19,751 bases of DNA. Source: DATKNA01 sp035541595. GTDB taxonomy: Bacteria; Actinomycetota; Actinomycetes; Actinomycetales; Kineosporiaceae. Each line of letters opens with the position of its first letter. Position 1 is the stretch's first letter. A model generated the notes under the pieces. It saw only the letters and a program-made list of their open reading frames with translations, made no database searches and was not told the DNA's origin. Location of the stretch: contig DATKNA010000228.1 in NCBI GenBank assembly GCA_035541595.1, positions 1-19,751 of the forward strand, in the 5' to 3' direction. A program made the translations under genes and the position numbers. This document shows positions 6,957 through 14,649 of this stretch, piece by piece.

Positions 6957-7742
6957 ATGTCCATCCTGGAGATCTGCGACCTGCACGTCGCCGTCGCGTC
7001 CGAGCAGGGCGAGAAGGGGATCCTGCGCGGCATCGACCTGACGATCCGGTCCGGCGAGACGCACGCGATCATGGGCCCGAACGGGTCCGGCAAGTCGACG
7101 CTTGCCTACTCGATCGCCGGTCACCCCAAGTACCGGGTCACCCGGGGCTCGGTCACCCTCGACGGCGAGGACGTCCTCGCCATGACGGTCGACCAGCGGG
7201 CCCGCGCCGGCCTCTTCCTCGCCATGCAGTACCCGGTCGAGGTGCCCGGCGTCACCGTCTCGAACTTCCTGCGCACGGCGAAGACCGCGATCGACGGCGA
7301 GGCCCCGAGGCTGCGTACCTGGGTGCGCGACGTCCGGACCGCGATGGCGAACCTGCGCATCGACCCGTCGTTCGCGGACCGCAACGTCAACGAGGGCTTC
7401 TCCGGCGGCGAGAAGAAGCGCCACGAGATCCTGCAGCTGGAGCTGCTGACGCCCAAGATGGCCATCCTCGACGAGACCGACTCCGGGCTCGACGTCGACG
7501 CGCTGCGGGTGGTCAGCGAGGGGGTCAACCGGGTCCGCGCGACCGGCGACGTCGGGATCCTGTTGATCACCCACTACACCCGGATCCTGCGCTACATCAC
7601 GCCGGATTTCGTCCACGTGTTCATCGACGGGCGGATCGTCGAGGAGGGCGGCCCGGAGCTCGCCGAGCGCCTCGAGGAGGAGGGCTACGACCGATTCACC
7701 GGCGTCCACGAGCCCGCGGCGACGCCCGCGACCGCCGGCTGA
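6957..7742 (+). CDS. sufC: Fe-S assembly ATPase SufC
   Basis: A 261-residue ABC-type ATPase that binds SufB and SufD and drives scaffold opening; it is soluble and not a transporter. Walker A is GPNGSGKST (40-48), the signature is FSGGEKKR (148-155), Walker B is MAILDETDSGLD (168-179, with the SufC-specific ETDSGLD), and the switch residue is His206 in LLITHYTRIL. The start is ATG 6957, with GAAGGAG at 6938-6944 about 12 nt upstream. A 37-nt gap, the largest between the sufB and sufT genes, separates it from the ferredoxin gene. The C-terminal 20 residues are variable. Confidence 0.98.
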   Translation: MSILEICDLHVAVASEQGEKGILRGIDLTIRSGETHAIMGPNGSGKSTLAYSIAGHPKYRVTRGSVTLDGEDVLAMTVDQRARAGLFLAMQYPVEVPGVTVSNFLRTAKTAIDGEAPRLRTWVRDVRTAMANLRIDPSFADRNVNEGFSGGEKKRHEILQLELLTPKMAILDETDSGLDVDALRVVSEGVNRVRATGDVGILLITHYTRILRYITPDFVHVFIDGRIVEEGGPELAERLEEEGYDRFTGVHEPAATPATAG

Positions 7743-7752
7743 GAACCCCGCC

Positions 7753-9081
7753 ATGACGGTGATCAAGGAATCGACGGCGACCGGGGGATCCCGGGCGGTC
7801 GTCACCGCCCGGACGCCGGCCGGCGCCACGCCGTTCACCACCGAGGAGATCGAGCGCATCCGGGCCGACTTCCCCGTGCTGTCCCGCCGTGTGCACGGCG
7901 ACGTCCCGCTGGTCTACCTCGACTCGTCGGCGACCTCGCAGCGACCGCGGCCGGTGCTCGACGCCGAGCGCGCCTTCCTCGAGACGTCGTACGCCGCGGT
8001 GCACCGAGGCGCGCACGCGCTCGCGGAGGAGGCGACCGAGGCGTTCGAGGCGGCCCGCGCCGCCGTGGGCGCCTTCGTCGGGGTCGACGACGACGAGCTC
8101 GTGTGGACGCGGAACGCGACCGAGGGCATCAACATCGTCGCGGCCGGCGTCACGGACCCGAGCGGAGAGCCGACGCTGCGCCCGGGTGACGAGGTCGTGG
8201 TCACCGAGATGGAGCACCACGCGAACCTGCTGCCGTGGCAGCGGGCCTGCGCCCGGACCGGGGCGAGGTTGCGCTGGATCCCGGTCACGGACGACGGACG
8301 GCTCGACCTCGCCGCCGCGGACGACATCATCGGACCGCGTACGAAGGTGCTCGCCGTCGTGCACGCGTCGAACGTGCTCGGCACCGTCAACCCGGTCGCC
8401 CTCCTCGCCGCGCGGGCCCGCGCCGTCGGCGCGCTCACCGTGCTCGACGCCTGCCAGTCCGTGCCGCACATGCCCGTCGACGTCCACCGGCTGGGGGTCG
8501 ACCTCGCGGTGTTCTCGGCGCACAAGATGCTCGGCCCGAACGGCCTCGGCGCCCTCGCCGGGCGCCGGGAGGTCCTGGACGCGCTGCCGCCGCTGCTGCT
8601 CGGCGGGTCGATCGTGGACGAGGTCACGATGACGACGGCCACCTTCAAGAAGCCGCCGGCGAGGTTCGAGACGGGCACCCAGGCGATCAGCCAGACGGTC
8701 GCGCTCCATGCGGCGGTGCGCTACCTGGAGGATCTGGGGCGGGACCGGGTCGCCGCCCACGAGCACGCACTGACGGGGCGGATGCTCGCCGGTCTCGCGG
8801 GGATCCCCGGTGTCCGGGTGCTGGGCCCGACGAGCGCCGATGATCGGATCGGCGCCGTCAGCGTCGTCGTCGACGGCGTCCACCCGCACGACGTCGGGGA
8901 GGTGCTCGACGCCGCCGGGATCGCCGTCCGGGTCGGTCACCACTGCGCTCAGCCCGTGCACCGCCGCTTCGGCGTCCGCTCCAGCACGCGGGCCAGCCTC
9001 TACCTGTACTCCACCGCCGCGGAGGTGGACGCCTTCCTCGACGCGCTGTCCGGCGTCCGCCGGTACTTCGGGCTGGTCTGA
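7753..9081 (+). CDS. sufS: Cysteine desulfurase SufS
   Basis: A 442-residue PLP-dependent group II cysteine desulfurase that takes sulfur from L-cysteine for cluster assembly, passing it to SufU. Landmarks: an N-terminal extension of about 30 variable residues, YLDSSATSQ (55-63), the PLP-contacting EMEHHANLLPW (152-162), LDACQSVPH (231-239), the Schiff-base Lys258 in FSAHKMLGPNG, the active-site Cys398 in GHHCAQP, and the substrate-binding Arg413 in SSTRASLYLY. All catalytic residues are present and the length is normal apart from the N-terminus. It follows sufC by 10 nt with no strong Shine-Dalgarno, so coupling is likely; sufU starts 1 nt after the stop. Confidence 0.97.
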   Translation: MTVIKESTATGGSRAVVTARTPAGATPFTTEEIERIRADFPVLSRRVHGDVPLVYLDSSATSQRPRPVLDAERAFLETSYAAVHRGAHALAEEATEAFEAARAAVGAFVGVDDDELVWTRNATEGINIVAAGVTDPSGEPTLRPGDEVVVTEMEHHANLLPWQRACARTGARLRWIPVTDDGRLDLAAADDIIGPRTKVLAVVHASNVLGTVNPVALLAARARAVGALTVLDACQSVPHMPVDVHRLGVDLAVFSAHKMLGPNGLGALAGRREVLDALPPLLLGGSIVDEVTMTTATFKKPPARFETGTQAISQTVALHAAVRYLEDLGRDRVAAHEHALTGRMLAGLAGIPGVRVLGPTSADDRIGAVSVVVDGVHPHDVGEVLDAAGIAVRVGHHCAQPVHRRFGVRSSTRASLYLYSTAAEVDAFLDALSGVRRYFGLV

Positions 9082-9082
9082 G

Positions 9083-9613
9083 ATGGCCGGGCGGCACCAC
9101 AGCGGGCTCGACCAGCTCTACCAGCAGGTCATCCTCGATCACTACCGGGAGAAGCACGGCCGGGGGGTGCGGGGCCCCGCCGAGACGCCGGACCGCTCGA
9201 CGGTGACCGAGGGCGGAGTGGTGTGGGCGAAGAGTCACCAGGTCAACCCGCTCTGCGGCGACGAGGTGACGGTGAGGGTCGCCGTCGAGATCGGGTCGGG
9301 CACGGTGCGCGACGTTGCCTGGGAGGCCGAGGGCTGCTCGATCAGTCAGGCCTCCACGAGCGTGCTGCACGACCTCGCGGTGGGGGAACCGGCCGAGCGG
9401 GCGCGCGAGGTCGTCGACACGTTCCGCGCGATGGTCCGCTCGCGGGGGCAGGTGGAGCCCGACGAGGCAGTACTGGGGGACGGCGTGGCGTTCGCGGGCG
9501 TCGGGCGGCACGCGAACCGGGTGAAGTGCGCCATGTTGGGATGGGCAGCGTTCGAGGACGCGTTGACCAGGGCCGAAGCAGTCGCCACCGGTGGCGGCGG
9601 CGATGACCTCTGA
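9083..9613 (+). CDS. sufU: SufU, zinc-dependent sulfurtransferase
   Basis: A 176-residue member of the IscU/SufU family. In Gram-positives and actinobacteria SufU is not a scaffold but accepts persulfide from SufS by zinc-ligand swapping. The expected zinc ligands are present: Cys58 and Asp60 in NPLCGDEV, Cys85 in EGCSISQAS and Cys149 in RVKCAMLGW. The N-terminus LDQLYQQVILDHYREKHGRG is typical. An acidic, variable insert (about 31-48) precedes the first ligand and the last 15 residues are a Gly-rich tail. The start is ATG 9083, just after the sufS stop. Confidence 0.96.
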   Translation: MAGRHHSGLDQLYQQVILDHYREKHGRGVRGPAETPDRSTVTEGGVVWAKSHQVNPLCGDEVTVRVAVEIGSGTVRDVAWEAEGCSISQASTSVLHDLAVGEPAERAREVVDTFRAMVRSRGQVEPDEAVLGDGVAFAGVGRHANRVKCAMLGWAAFEDALTRAEAVATGGGGDDL

Positions 9614-9625
9614 CGAGGAGACAGC

Positions 9626-9949
9626 ATGAGCGACACACGCGTCGCCGACGTGGCCGACGTCGAGGAGGCCCTGCGCGACGTCGTCGACCCCGAGCTCGGG
9701 ATCAACGTCGTCGACCTGGGCCTCGTCTACGGCCTCACGATCGACCAGAACAACCAGGCCGTCATCGACATGACCCTGACGTCGGCCGCCTGCCCGCTGA
9801 CGGACGTCATCGAGGACCAGGCCGCGCAGGCGCTCGAGGGGCTCGTCGAGGGCGTTCGGATCAACTGGGTGTGGATGCCGCCGTGGGGTCCTGACAAGAT
9901 CACCGACGAGGGCCGCGAGCAGCTGCGCGCGCTCGGCTTCAACGTCTGA
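9626..9949 (+). CDS. sufT: SufT, MIP18/DUF59 Fe-S maturation factor
   Basis: A 107-residue DUF59 protein, orthologous in position and pattern to Mycobacterium tuberculosis Rv1466 (SufT). SufT proteins help mature Fe-S enzymes, probably in cluster delivery. Diagnostic stretches are DPELGINVVDLGLVYGL (21-37) and TLTSAACPLTDVI (50-62), with the conserved Cys56; the end WMPPWGPDKITDEGREQLRALGF is typical. It starts at ATG 9626 after a strong GAGGAG at 9615-9620 and follows sufU by 12 nt. Confidence 0.96.
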   Translation: MSDTRVADVADVEEALRDVVDPELGINVVDLGLVYGLTIDQNNQAVIDMTLTSAACPLTDVIEDQAAQALEGLVEGVRINWVWMPPWGPDKITDEGREQLRALGFNV

Positions 9950-9977
9950 GCCCGCCCTGCCCACCGCAGGCGCCGCC

Positions 9978-11564
9978 GTGCCGGAATCGCGCACCGTCGA
10001 GGTGGCGGCGGCACGGCTGTCCCGGTGGGTGGCGGGGTTCGCCGAGCGCCACGGTCCCGTGGTCGCGACATCGGACGGGTCCGGACTCGAGCTGGTGGCG
10101 GCGGACGGAGCCATCGCGGTGCTGTCCCACCCGTGGGGCGAGCCGGACGCCGCCGGCGGGAGCGGCCCCACCGATCCCACCTCCGCCGTGGCGGCGCTCG
10201 CCGCGTGGGTGGGCGCGCCCCGGCGCGTCGCCGTCCTGCTGGTCCGCCGGGGTGGCTACGCCTGCGCCGTCGTGGACGATGGGCGGGTCGTGGCCTCCAA
10301 GGTCGGCACCCGACATGTCCAGGGCCGGACGGCCGCCGGCGGGTGGTCGCAGCAGCGGTACGCCCGGCGCCGGGCGAAGCAGACGGACGAGCTCGCCGGC
10401 GCCGCCGCCGACCTGGCCGCCCGGCTCCTGCTCCGGCCACCGGCAGCGTGGCTGGCGACCGGAGGTGACCGACCCCTCGTCGAGCGCGTGCTGGCGGATC
10501 CGCGGCTCACCCGCCTCGCGCAGCTGCCGCGCTCTGCCCATCTCGCCGTGGGCGACCCGGGCGCCCGTCTCGTCAGCGGGCTCCCGCGGCTGCTGACGAC
10601 GGTCACGGTGACACTGATCGAGCCGGCGGGTCGATCCCCACGTCGGGGGAGGCCACCGGGCACGGACCCGGACGTGCCGCTGGACTCGCCGCTCATGTCC
10701 CGGTCCGTGGCAGCGCCGTCGGCTCCCGGACTCCCTCCCGTCGTCGATCGATCGTGGGTGTCCGATCATGCCGGCGATGCCGTGCTCGCCGACGTCCGGT
10801 GGTACCTGGGCGCGCGGTCAGGCCGGTCGGCCTACCAGGCCGGTCACCTCCCGGGCGCGGTCTTCGTCGACCTCGACACCGATCTCGCGGGGCCGCGTCC
10901 ACCCGGTCCCTCCAGGGTCGGCCGGCATCCGCTGCCGTCGCCGCAGGCCTTCGCCGCGTCGATGGCACGCCTGGGCATCGGGGACGACGACGTCGTGGTC
11001 GGGTATGACGACGAGGGCGGCGTCATCGCGGCCCGGCTGGTCTGGATGCTGCGGGCCACCGGTCACCGGGCGGCGCTGCTCGACGGCGGGATCCGGCCGG
11101 ACGACACGCTCACCACCGAGGTCCCGAGCAGGCCCCACGCCACGTTCACACCGCGCCCCTGGCCGTCCGGGCGACTGGCGGGCCTGGACGACGCCACCGA
11201 TCGGGCCAATCTCGTCCTTGACGCCCGCCATCGCGATCGGTACCGCGGCGAGGTCGAGCCGGTGGATCCACGGCCGGGGCACGTCCCGGGCGCCAGAAGC
11301 CTGCCGGCGCGGAGCAACCTGGCCGGCGACGGCCGGATCCTGCCGGTGCCCGAGCTACGCCGCCGGTTCGCCGCCGTCGGTCTCGACGACCCGGGCGCGA
11401 CCTCGTCGGTGATCTCGATGTGCGGCTCCGGCGTGACCGCCTGCCACACGCTGTTGTTGCTCGAGCACGCGGGCCTGGGGGAGGGCCGGCTCTTCCCGGG
11501 CTCGTGGTCGGCCTACAGCAGCGACCCGTCACTGCCCGCGGCGCTCGGCGACGCCCCCGGCTGA
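9978..11564 (+). CDS. Fused VLRF1-type peptidyl-tRNA hydrolase and 3-mercaptopyruvate sulfurtransferase
   Basis: One 528-codon frame holding two proteins normally separate. Residues 1-213 look like the actinobacterial VLRF1 family (related to Vms1/ANKZF1 and eRF1), which releases nascent chains from stalled ribosomes: RRGGYACAVVDDGRV (90-104) and GTRHVQGRTAAGGWSQQRYA (110-129), with the catalytic-type Gln in GGWSQQR. Residues about 253-524 are two rhodanese domains: an inactive first (GYDDEGG, 342-348, no Cys) and an active second with Cys482 in MCGSGVTACH, the 3-mercaptopyruvate sulfurtransferase type of loop. They are joined by a Pro/Arg/Gly-rich linker (about 214-252). No stop separates them. 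ATG 10695 or GTG 10674 could start the second part alone, but neither has a well-placed Shine-Dalgarno. The start is GTG 9978, 28 nt after sufT, so it probably belongs to the suf transcript. Confidence 0.8.
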   Translation: MPESRTVEVAAARLSRWVAGFAERHGPVVATSDGSGLELVAADGAIAVLSHPWGEPDAAGGSGPTDPTSAVAALAAWVGAPRRVAVLLVRRGGYACAVVDDGRVVASKVGTRHVQGRTAAGGWSQQRYARRRAKQTDELAGAAADLAARLLLRPPAAWLATGGDRPLVERVLADPRLTRLAQLPRSAHLAVGDPGARLVSGLPRLLTTVTVTLIEPAGRSPRRGRPPGTDPDVPLDSPLMSRSVAAPSAPGLPPVVDRSWVSDHAGDAVLADVRWYLGARSGRSAYQAGHLPGAVFVDLDTDLAGPRPPGPSRVGRHPLPSPQAFAASMARLGIGDDDVVVGYDDEGGVIAARLVWMLRATGHRAALLDGGIRPDDTLTTEVPSRPHATFTPRPWPSGRLAGLDDATDRANLVLDARHRDRYRGEVEPVDPRPGHVPGARSLPARSNLAGDGRILPVPELRRRFAAVGLDDPGATSSVISMCGSGVTACHTLLLLEHAGLGEGRLFPGSWSAYSSDPSLPAALGDAPG

Positions 11565-12115
11565 CTGCGCTCAGGGTCCGCCAGCGCGGCGAGCTTGGTC
11601 ACGGTGTTCCAGTTCCGGACCGTGACCGGCACGCCCAGGTCGAGGCGCTCCAGGTGAGCCATCGCGGGCGAGTTCACCAGACCGTCGGGGCACCACAGGT
11701 AGATCTCGCGGTCGCGCGGCCACCACACGTCGTCCTTGATCATCGTCGGCTCGGGGTCCGCGAGCGCACCCGGCTCGGGCCGGTCCGCAAGGAACGCGAC
11801 CATGAAACGGGATCCGTTCGCGGGCTCCGGCAGCGGGCAGGCGGCGACGACCTCGGCGAGCTCGTCCGCGGTGCGGACGACGACGCGCACGTCGTGACCG
11901 AAGGTCGCGAGGACGACGCGTTCCACGTCGATGGCGACGGCGTCCGGACCGCCGTCCCGCCCGGCCGGCGGGGTGAGCACCGCGTTGCCGCTGACGAGCA
12001 TCGTGGCCACGTCCTGAAAGCCGTGATCGGCCAGGGCCTGCCGGAGTGCGGGCATCCCGATCCGCTTGTTCTTGCCGACGTTGACCCCCCGGAGCAGCGC
12101 AACATAGCGAGCCAT
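11513..12115 (-). CDS. DUF1697 family protein
   Basis: A 200-residue cytosolic protein of the DUF1697 family, function unknown. The N-terminus MARYVALLRGVNVGKNKRIG, then ATMLVSGNAVL (about 38-48) and the late VPVTVRNWNTVTKLAALA (about 162-179) are the family hallmarks. Start ATG 12115 has GAGGAGGT at 12128-12135. Conservation ends near residue 180; the last 20 or so residues are Ser/Pro/Gly-rich and are encoded antisense to the end of the sulfurtransferase gene, overlapping it by 52 bp. It is convergent with suf and read in the same direction as the biotin transporter genes upstream of it, but the 96-nt gap and its own Shine-Dalgarno suggest a separate unit. Confidence 0.9.
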   Translation of the reverse strand: MARYVALLRGVNVGKNKRIGMPALRQALADHGFQDVATMLVSGNAVLTPPAGRDGGPDAVAIDVERVVLATFGHDVRVVVRTADELAEVVAACPLPEPANGSRFMVAFLADRPEPGALADPEPTMIKDDVWWPRDREIYLWCPDGLVNSPAMAHLERLDLGVPVTVRNWNTVTKLAALADPERSQPGASPSAAGSDGSLL

Positions 12116-12163
12116 GACCCGGCCGACACCTCCTCGGCCCAGCCTAAGGCCGGTCATCCACCG

Positions 12164-12180
12164 CCGACCGAACGGGTCGG
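12164..12180 (-). terminator. Weak hairpin after bioN
   Basis: CCGACC and GGTCGG form a 6-bp stem around a 5-base loop, 32 nt past the bioN stop. No T-tract follows. It is the best candidate terminator between the biotin operon and the DUF1697 gene, but a stem this short is weak evidence in GC-rich DNA. Confidence 0.2.
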
Positions 12181-12211
12181 GACGCCGCCCGGTCAGACGG
12201 CCCATGACCCA

Positions 12212-12808
12212 TCAGTCGTCGACACCGCGGGCGGCCAGCGCCTCCCCGAGCCTGTCGGCATGCCGCAGCGAGCGGATCACGAGCGGGACGGCGAACGCCC
12301 GCAGCGACCGCTCGGCACCGCGCGCTGCCCGGGCCTGGCGGACCTCCGCCGCCAGCCCGGCCAGGACGGGGACGCTCCGGACGGCCAGCGCGAGGACGAG
12401 CGCGACCCGGTCGGGGTCGACACCGACCCGGCGCAGCGGGCGCAGGACAGAGATCAGCACGTCCAGCAGCTCCTCCGTGCGGGTGGTCAGGGTGACCAGG
12501 CCGGCGGCGGCCACCGCCAGCACGAGGGCTCCCACCACCCGGACCGCCGCGGCGGGACCCGTGATCAAGAGCTGGAGGACCGCCACCGGCACCACGACCC
12601 AGAGCAGCGGCCGGACCTGGGCGACGACCGCCCGCGCGCCGACCCCCGACAGCGCGGCCCCACCGACGACCACGGCCGTCCCCTCGATCAGGACCGCGGT
12701 CGTCGGGGCCACTGCGAGGACGAGCAGCAGCAGGGCCAGAACCGCCAGCTTGAGGCCTGCCGGCGCCCGGTGCACGGGCGAATCGCCGGGAACGTAGAGC
12801 CCGATCAC
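12212..12808 (-). CDS. bioN: ECF transporter transmembrane component (BioN/EcfT)
   Basis: A 198-residue integral membrane protein that couples the ATPase to the biotin-binding S component. It starts at GTG 12808, overlapping the bioM stop (GTGA). Hydrophobic helices lie near 20-54, 66-85, 88-106 and 133-151. Two Ala-Arg-Gly motifs, at 162-164 (QARAARGAE) and 193-195 (ALAARGVDD), are the signature of EcfT proteins and mark the coupling helices that touch the ATPase. It is shorter than many EcfT proteins (about 250 residues), as is common for BioN. The name follows from its operon with bioY. Confidence 0.9.
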   Translation of the reverse strand: MIGLYVPGDSPVHRAPAGLKLAVLALLLLVLAVAPTTAVLIEGTAVVVGGAALSGVGARAVVAQVRPLLWVVVPVAVLQLLITGPAAAVRVVGALVLAVAAAGLVTLTTRTEELLDVLISVLRPLRRVGVDPDRVALVLALAVRSVPVLAGLAAEVRQARAARGAERSLRAFAVPLVIRSLRHADRLGEALAARGVDD

Positions 12809-13497
12809 GTCGCGGAGCCCATCGCGAGCAGGTCGTCGTACGCCGCCAGCCCGGCCTCCGGCGGCCCGTCGGCGACGATCCGCCCGGCGTCGACGACGAG
12901 CACCCGGTCGAACCGGGCCAGCTGATCGAGATGGTGCGTGACCAGCACGAGCTGCTGCGGGAGGCCGCTGAGCAGGTCGGCGACCCGGCGCGCGTTACGG
13001 GCGTCGAGCAGCGTGGTCGGCTCGTCGCAGACCAGCACCGAGGGCTCGGTGACCAGCACCGCGGCCAGGGCCAGCAGCTGCTTCTGCCCGCCCGACAGCA
13101 GGTGCGCCGGGTGGTGAGCGTGCCCGTCCAGCCCGAACCGCTGCAGCACCTGCATGACGCGCGCGGCACGCTGCCCGCGGTCGAGGCCGCTGCGCCGCAG
13201 CGAGAACGCGACGTCCTCGGCGACCGTGGGCATCACGATCTGGGCATCGGGATCGGTGAAGACGAAGCCCACCCTGCGCCGCACCGCAGCTCCCTGCCGG
13301 GAAGTGTCGAGACCGTCGACGAGCACCCGGCCCCGCGTCGGGACGACCAGGCCGTTCAGCAACCGGGCCAGGGTGGACTTGCCCGAGCCGTTGGCCCCGA
13401 CGACGCCGATCCGGCGTTCGGCGAGGACGAGGTCGACGTCCGCCAGGACGACCCGGTCACCGAACCGATGGGTGACACCCTGCAGCTCGATGGTCAT
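12805..13497 (-). CDS. bioM: ECF transporter ATPase (BioM/EcfA)
   Basis: A 230-residue ABC ATPase of the energy-coupling factor class that powers biotin uptake. Walker A GANGSGKST (34-42), signature LLSGGQKQLL (133-142), Walker B VLVCDEPTTLLD (154-165) and His188/His189 are present. The Q-loop region FTDPDAQIVMPTVAEDVAF (80-98) is the ECF type, with Thr81 where many EcfA proteins have Gln; several actinobacterial BioM proteins appear to share this. Start ATG 13497 overlaps the thiolase stop (ATGA), and its own stop overlaps the bioN start, so the last three genes are coupled. Only one ATPase gene is present, suggesting a homodimer. Confidence 0.92.
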   Translation of the reverse strand: MTIELQGVTHRFGDRVVLADVDLVLAERRIGVVGANGSGKSTLARLLNGLVVPTRGRVLVDGLDTSRQGAAVRRRVGFVFTDPDAQIVMPTVAEDVAFSLRRSGLDRGQRAARVMQVLQRFGLDGHAHHPAHLLSGGQKQLLALAAVLVTEPSVLVCDEPTTLLDARNARRVADLLSGLPQQLVLVTHHLDQLARFDRVLVVDAGRIVADGPPEAGLAAYDDLLAMGSAT

Positions 13498-14627
13498 GTC
13501 ACGACCTCGACCACGAGCGCGACCCCCTGACCCCCGCCGACGGCGCACGTCGCGAGCCCGTACCGACCGCGACGGCGGCGCACGAGGGACGAGAAGAGGC
13601 GGACGACGAGCAGCGCCCCGGAGGCCCCCCATGGATGTCCGAGCGCGATCGCGCCGCCGTCGGGGCACACGCGGTCGGCGTCCGCGCCCAGCGGGTCCAG
13701 ACCGAGCGCGTCGGTACACGCGAGAACCTGCGCGGCGAACGCCTCGGTGATCTCGACGACGTCGACCGCGTCGAGCGCCAGGCGGGCGCGGCGCAGCGCG
13801 GCGCGCACGGCGGGGACCGGCCCGAGACCCGGCAGGGCCGGGTCGACCCCGGCCGCGGCCGTGCCGAGGATCCGAAGGCCGGGAACGCCCGCCCGGAGCC
13901 GCCACGCCTCCGGGACGAGGGCCACGACCGCCGCTGCGTCGTTGATGCCGCAGGAGTTGCCCGCCGTCGCGGTCCCGCCGGGGGTGAAGGCCGCCGGCAT
14001 CCGGCCCAGCACCGCCTCGCCGAGCCGCGGGCGTGGGCGGTCGTCCCGGCGTGCCCCGTCGATCTCGACGATCTCCGCGTCGTAGACGCCGGCCCGAGCT
14101 GCGGCCACGGCGAGGCGGTGGGAGCGCGCGGCGTAGGCGTCCTGGCGCTCGCGCGTCACGCCGGTCTTGGCCGCGAGCTCGTCGGCCGCCGCCCCCATCT
14201 CCGGATCCGGCCATCCGGGCGGCGTGAAGGGAGCGCGTGCACCGCCGTCCCGGGCATGGGTGGCGCTCTCCGTGCCGCCGGCGAGCACGACGCCGACGTC
14301 GCCGGAGCGCACCAGCGCGGCGGCCAGGCGCACGGCCTCGAGGCCGGCCCCGCACTGCCGGTCGACGGTGACGGCGGGGACCGCCGTCCCGAGGCCGGCG
14401 GCGAGGGACGCGATCCGGGCCACGTCGCCGCCCGGACCGCAGCAGTTGCCGAGGACGACGTCGTCGACCCGCGGCTCGCGGCCGCCGAGCAGGGCGGTCA
14501 GGTCACCGGCGAGGCTCCGCAGGACGGGCGCGGCGAGGCCCGCCGCGTCCCGGCCGGCCAAGGCCCGGCCGGCCGTCGCCACCGGCGTCCGCCGCGCGGC
14601 CACGACGACCGGGATCCGGGGGTCCAC
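13494..14627 (-). CDS. Thiolase family acetyl-CoA acyltransferase (YhfS-like)
   Basis: A 377-residue thiolase starting at GTG 14627. Catalytic residues are present: nucleophile Cys92 in VDRQCGAGLE, His331 in GGAIALGHPWGASGA and Cys361 in LATCAVGGGQG. The usual Asn-Glu-Ala-Phe motif reads Ile-Thr-Glu-Ala-Phe (293-297), so the oxyanion-hole Asn is replaced by Thr294. Thiolases condense or cleave acyl-CoA chains. Here the gene sits between a ligase and bioM in a biotin-uptake operon, the same arrangement as Bacillus subtilis yhfS beside the BioY-like yhfU, so a role in biotin-precursor (pimeloyl-type) or odd fatty acid metabolism is possible but unproven. The loop before the catalytic domain is short, making it a compact thiolase. 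Confidence 0.9.
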   Translation of the reverse strand: MDPRIPVVVAARRTPVATAGRALAGRDAAGLAAPVLRSLAGDLTALLGGREPRVDDVVLGNCCGPGGDVARIASLAAGLGTAVPAVTVDRQCGAGLEAVRLAAALVRSGDVGVVLAGGTESATHARDGGARAPFTPPGWPDPEMGAAADELAAKTGVTRERQDAYAARSHRLAVAAARAGVYDAEIVEIDGARRDDRPRPRLGEAVLGRMPAAFTPGGTATAGNSCGINDAAAVVALVPEAWRLRAGVPGLRILGTAAAGVDPALPGLGPVPAVRAALRRARLALDAVDVVEITEAFAAQVLACTDALGLDPLGADADRVCPDGGAIALGHPWGASGALLVVRLFSSLVRRRRGRYGLATCAVGGGQGVALVVEVVT

Positions 14628-14649
14628 CTGGCCAGGGTAGGCGCGCCGT

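Noticed and set aside
7696..8961. A 421-codon antisense frame opposite sufS
   Set aside because: The SufS catalytic residues and codon bias on the plus strand identify the real gene; the antisense product is compositionally a shadow.
10674..11564. A separate sulfurtransferase gene starting at GTG 10674 or ATG 10695
   Set aside because: No stop separates it from the VLRF1 part, and the only purine-rich Shine-Dalgarno candidate (10645-10652) is over 20 nt from GTG 10674. Kept as an alternative within the fused gene entry.
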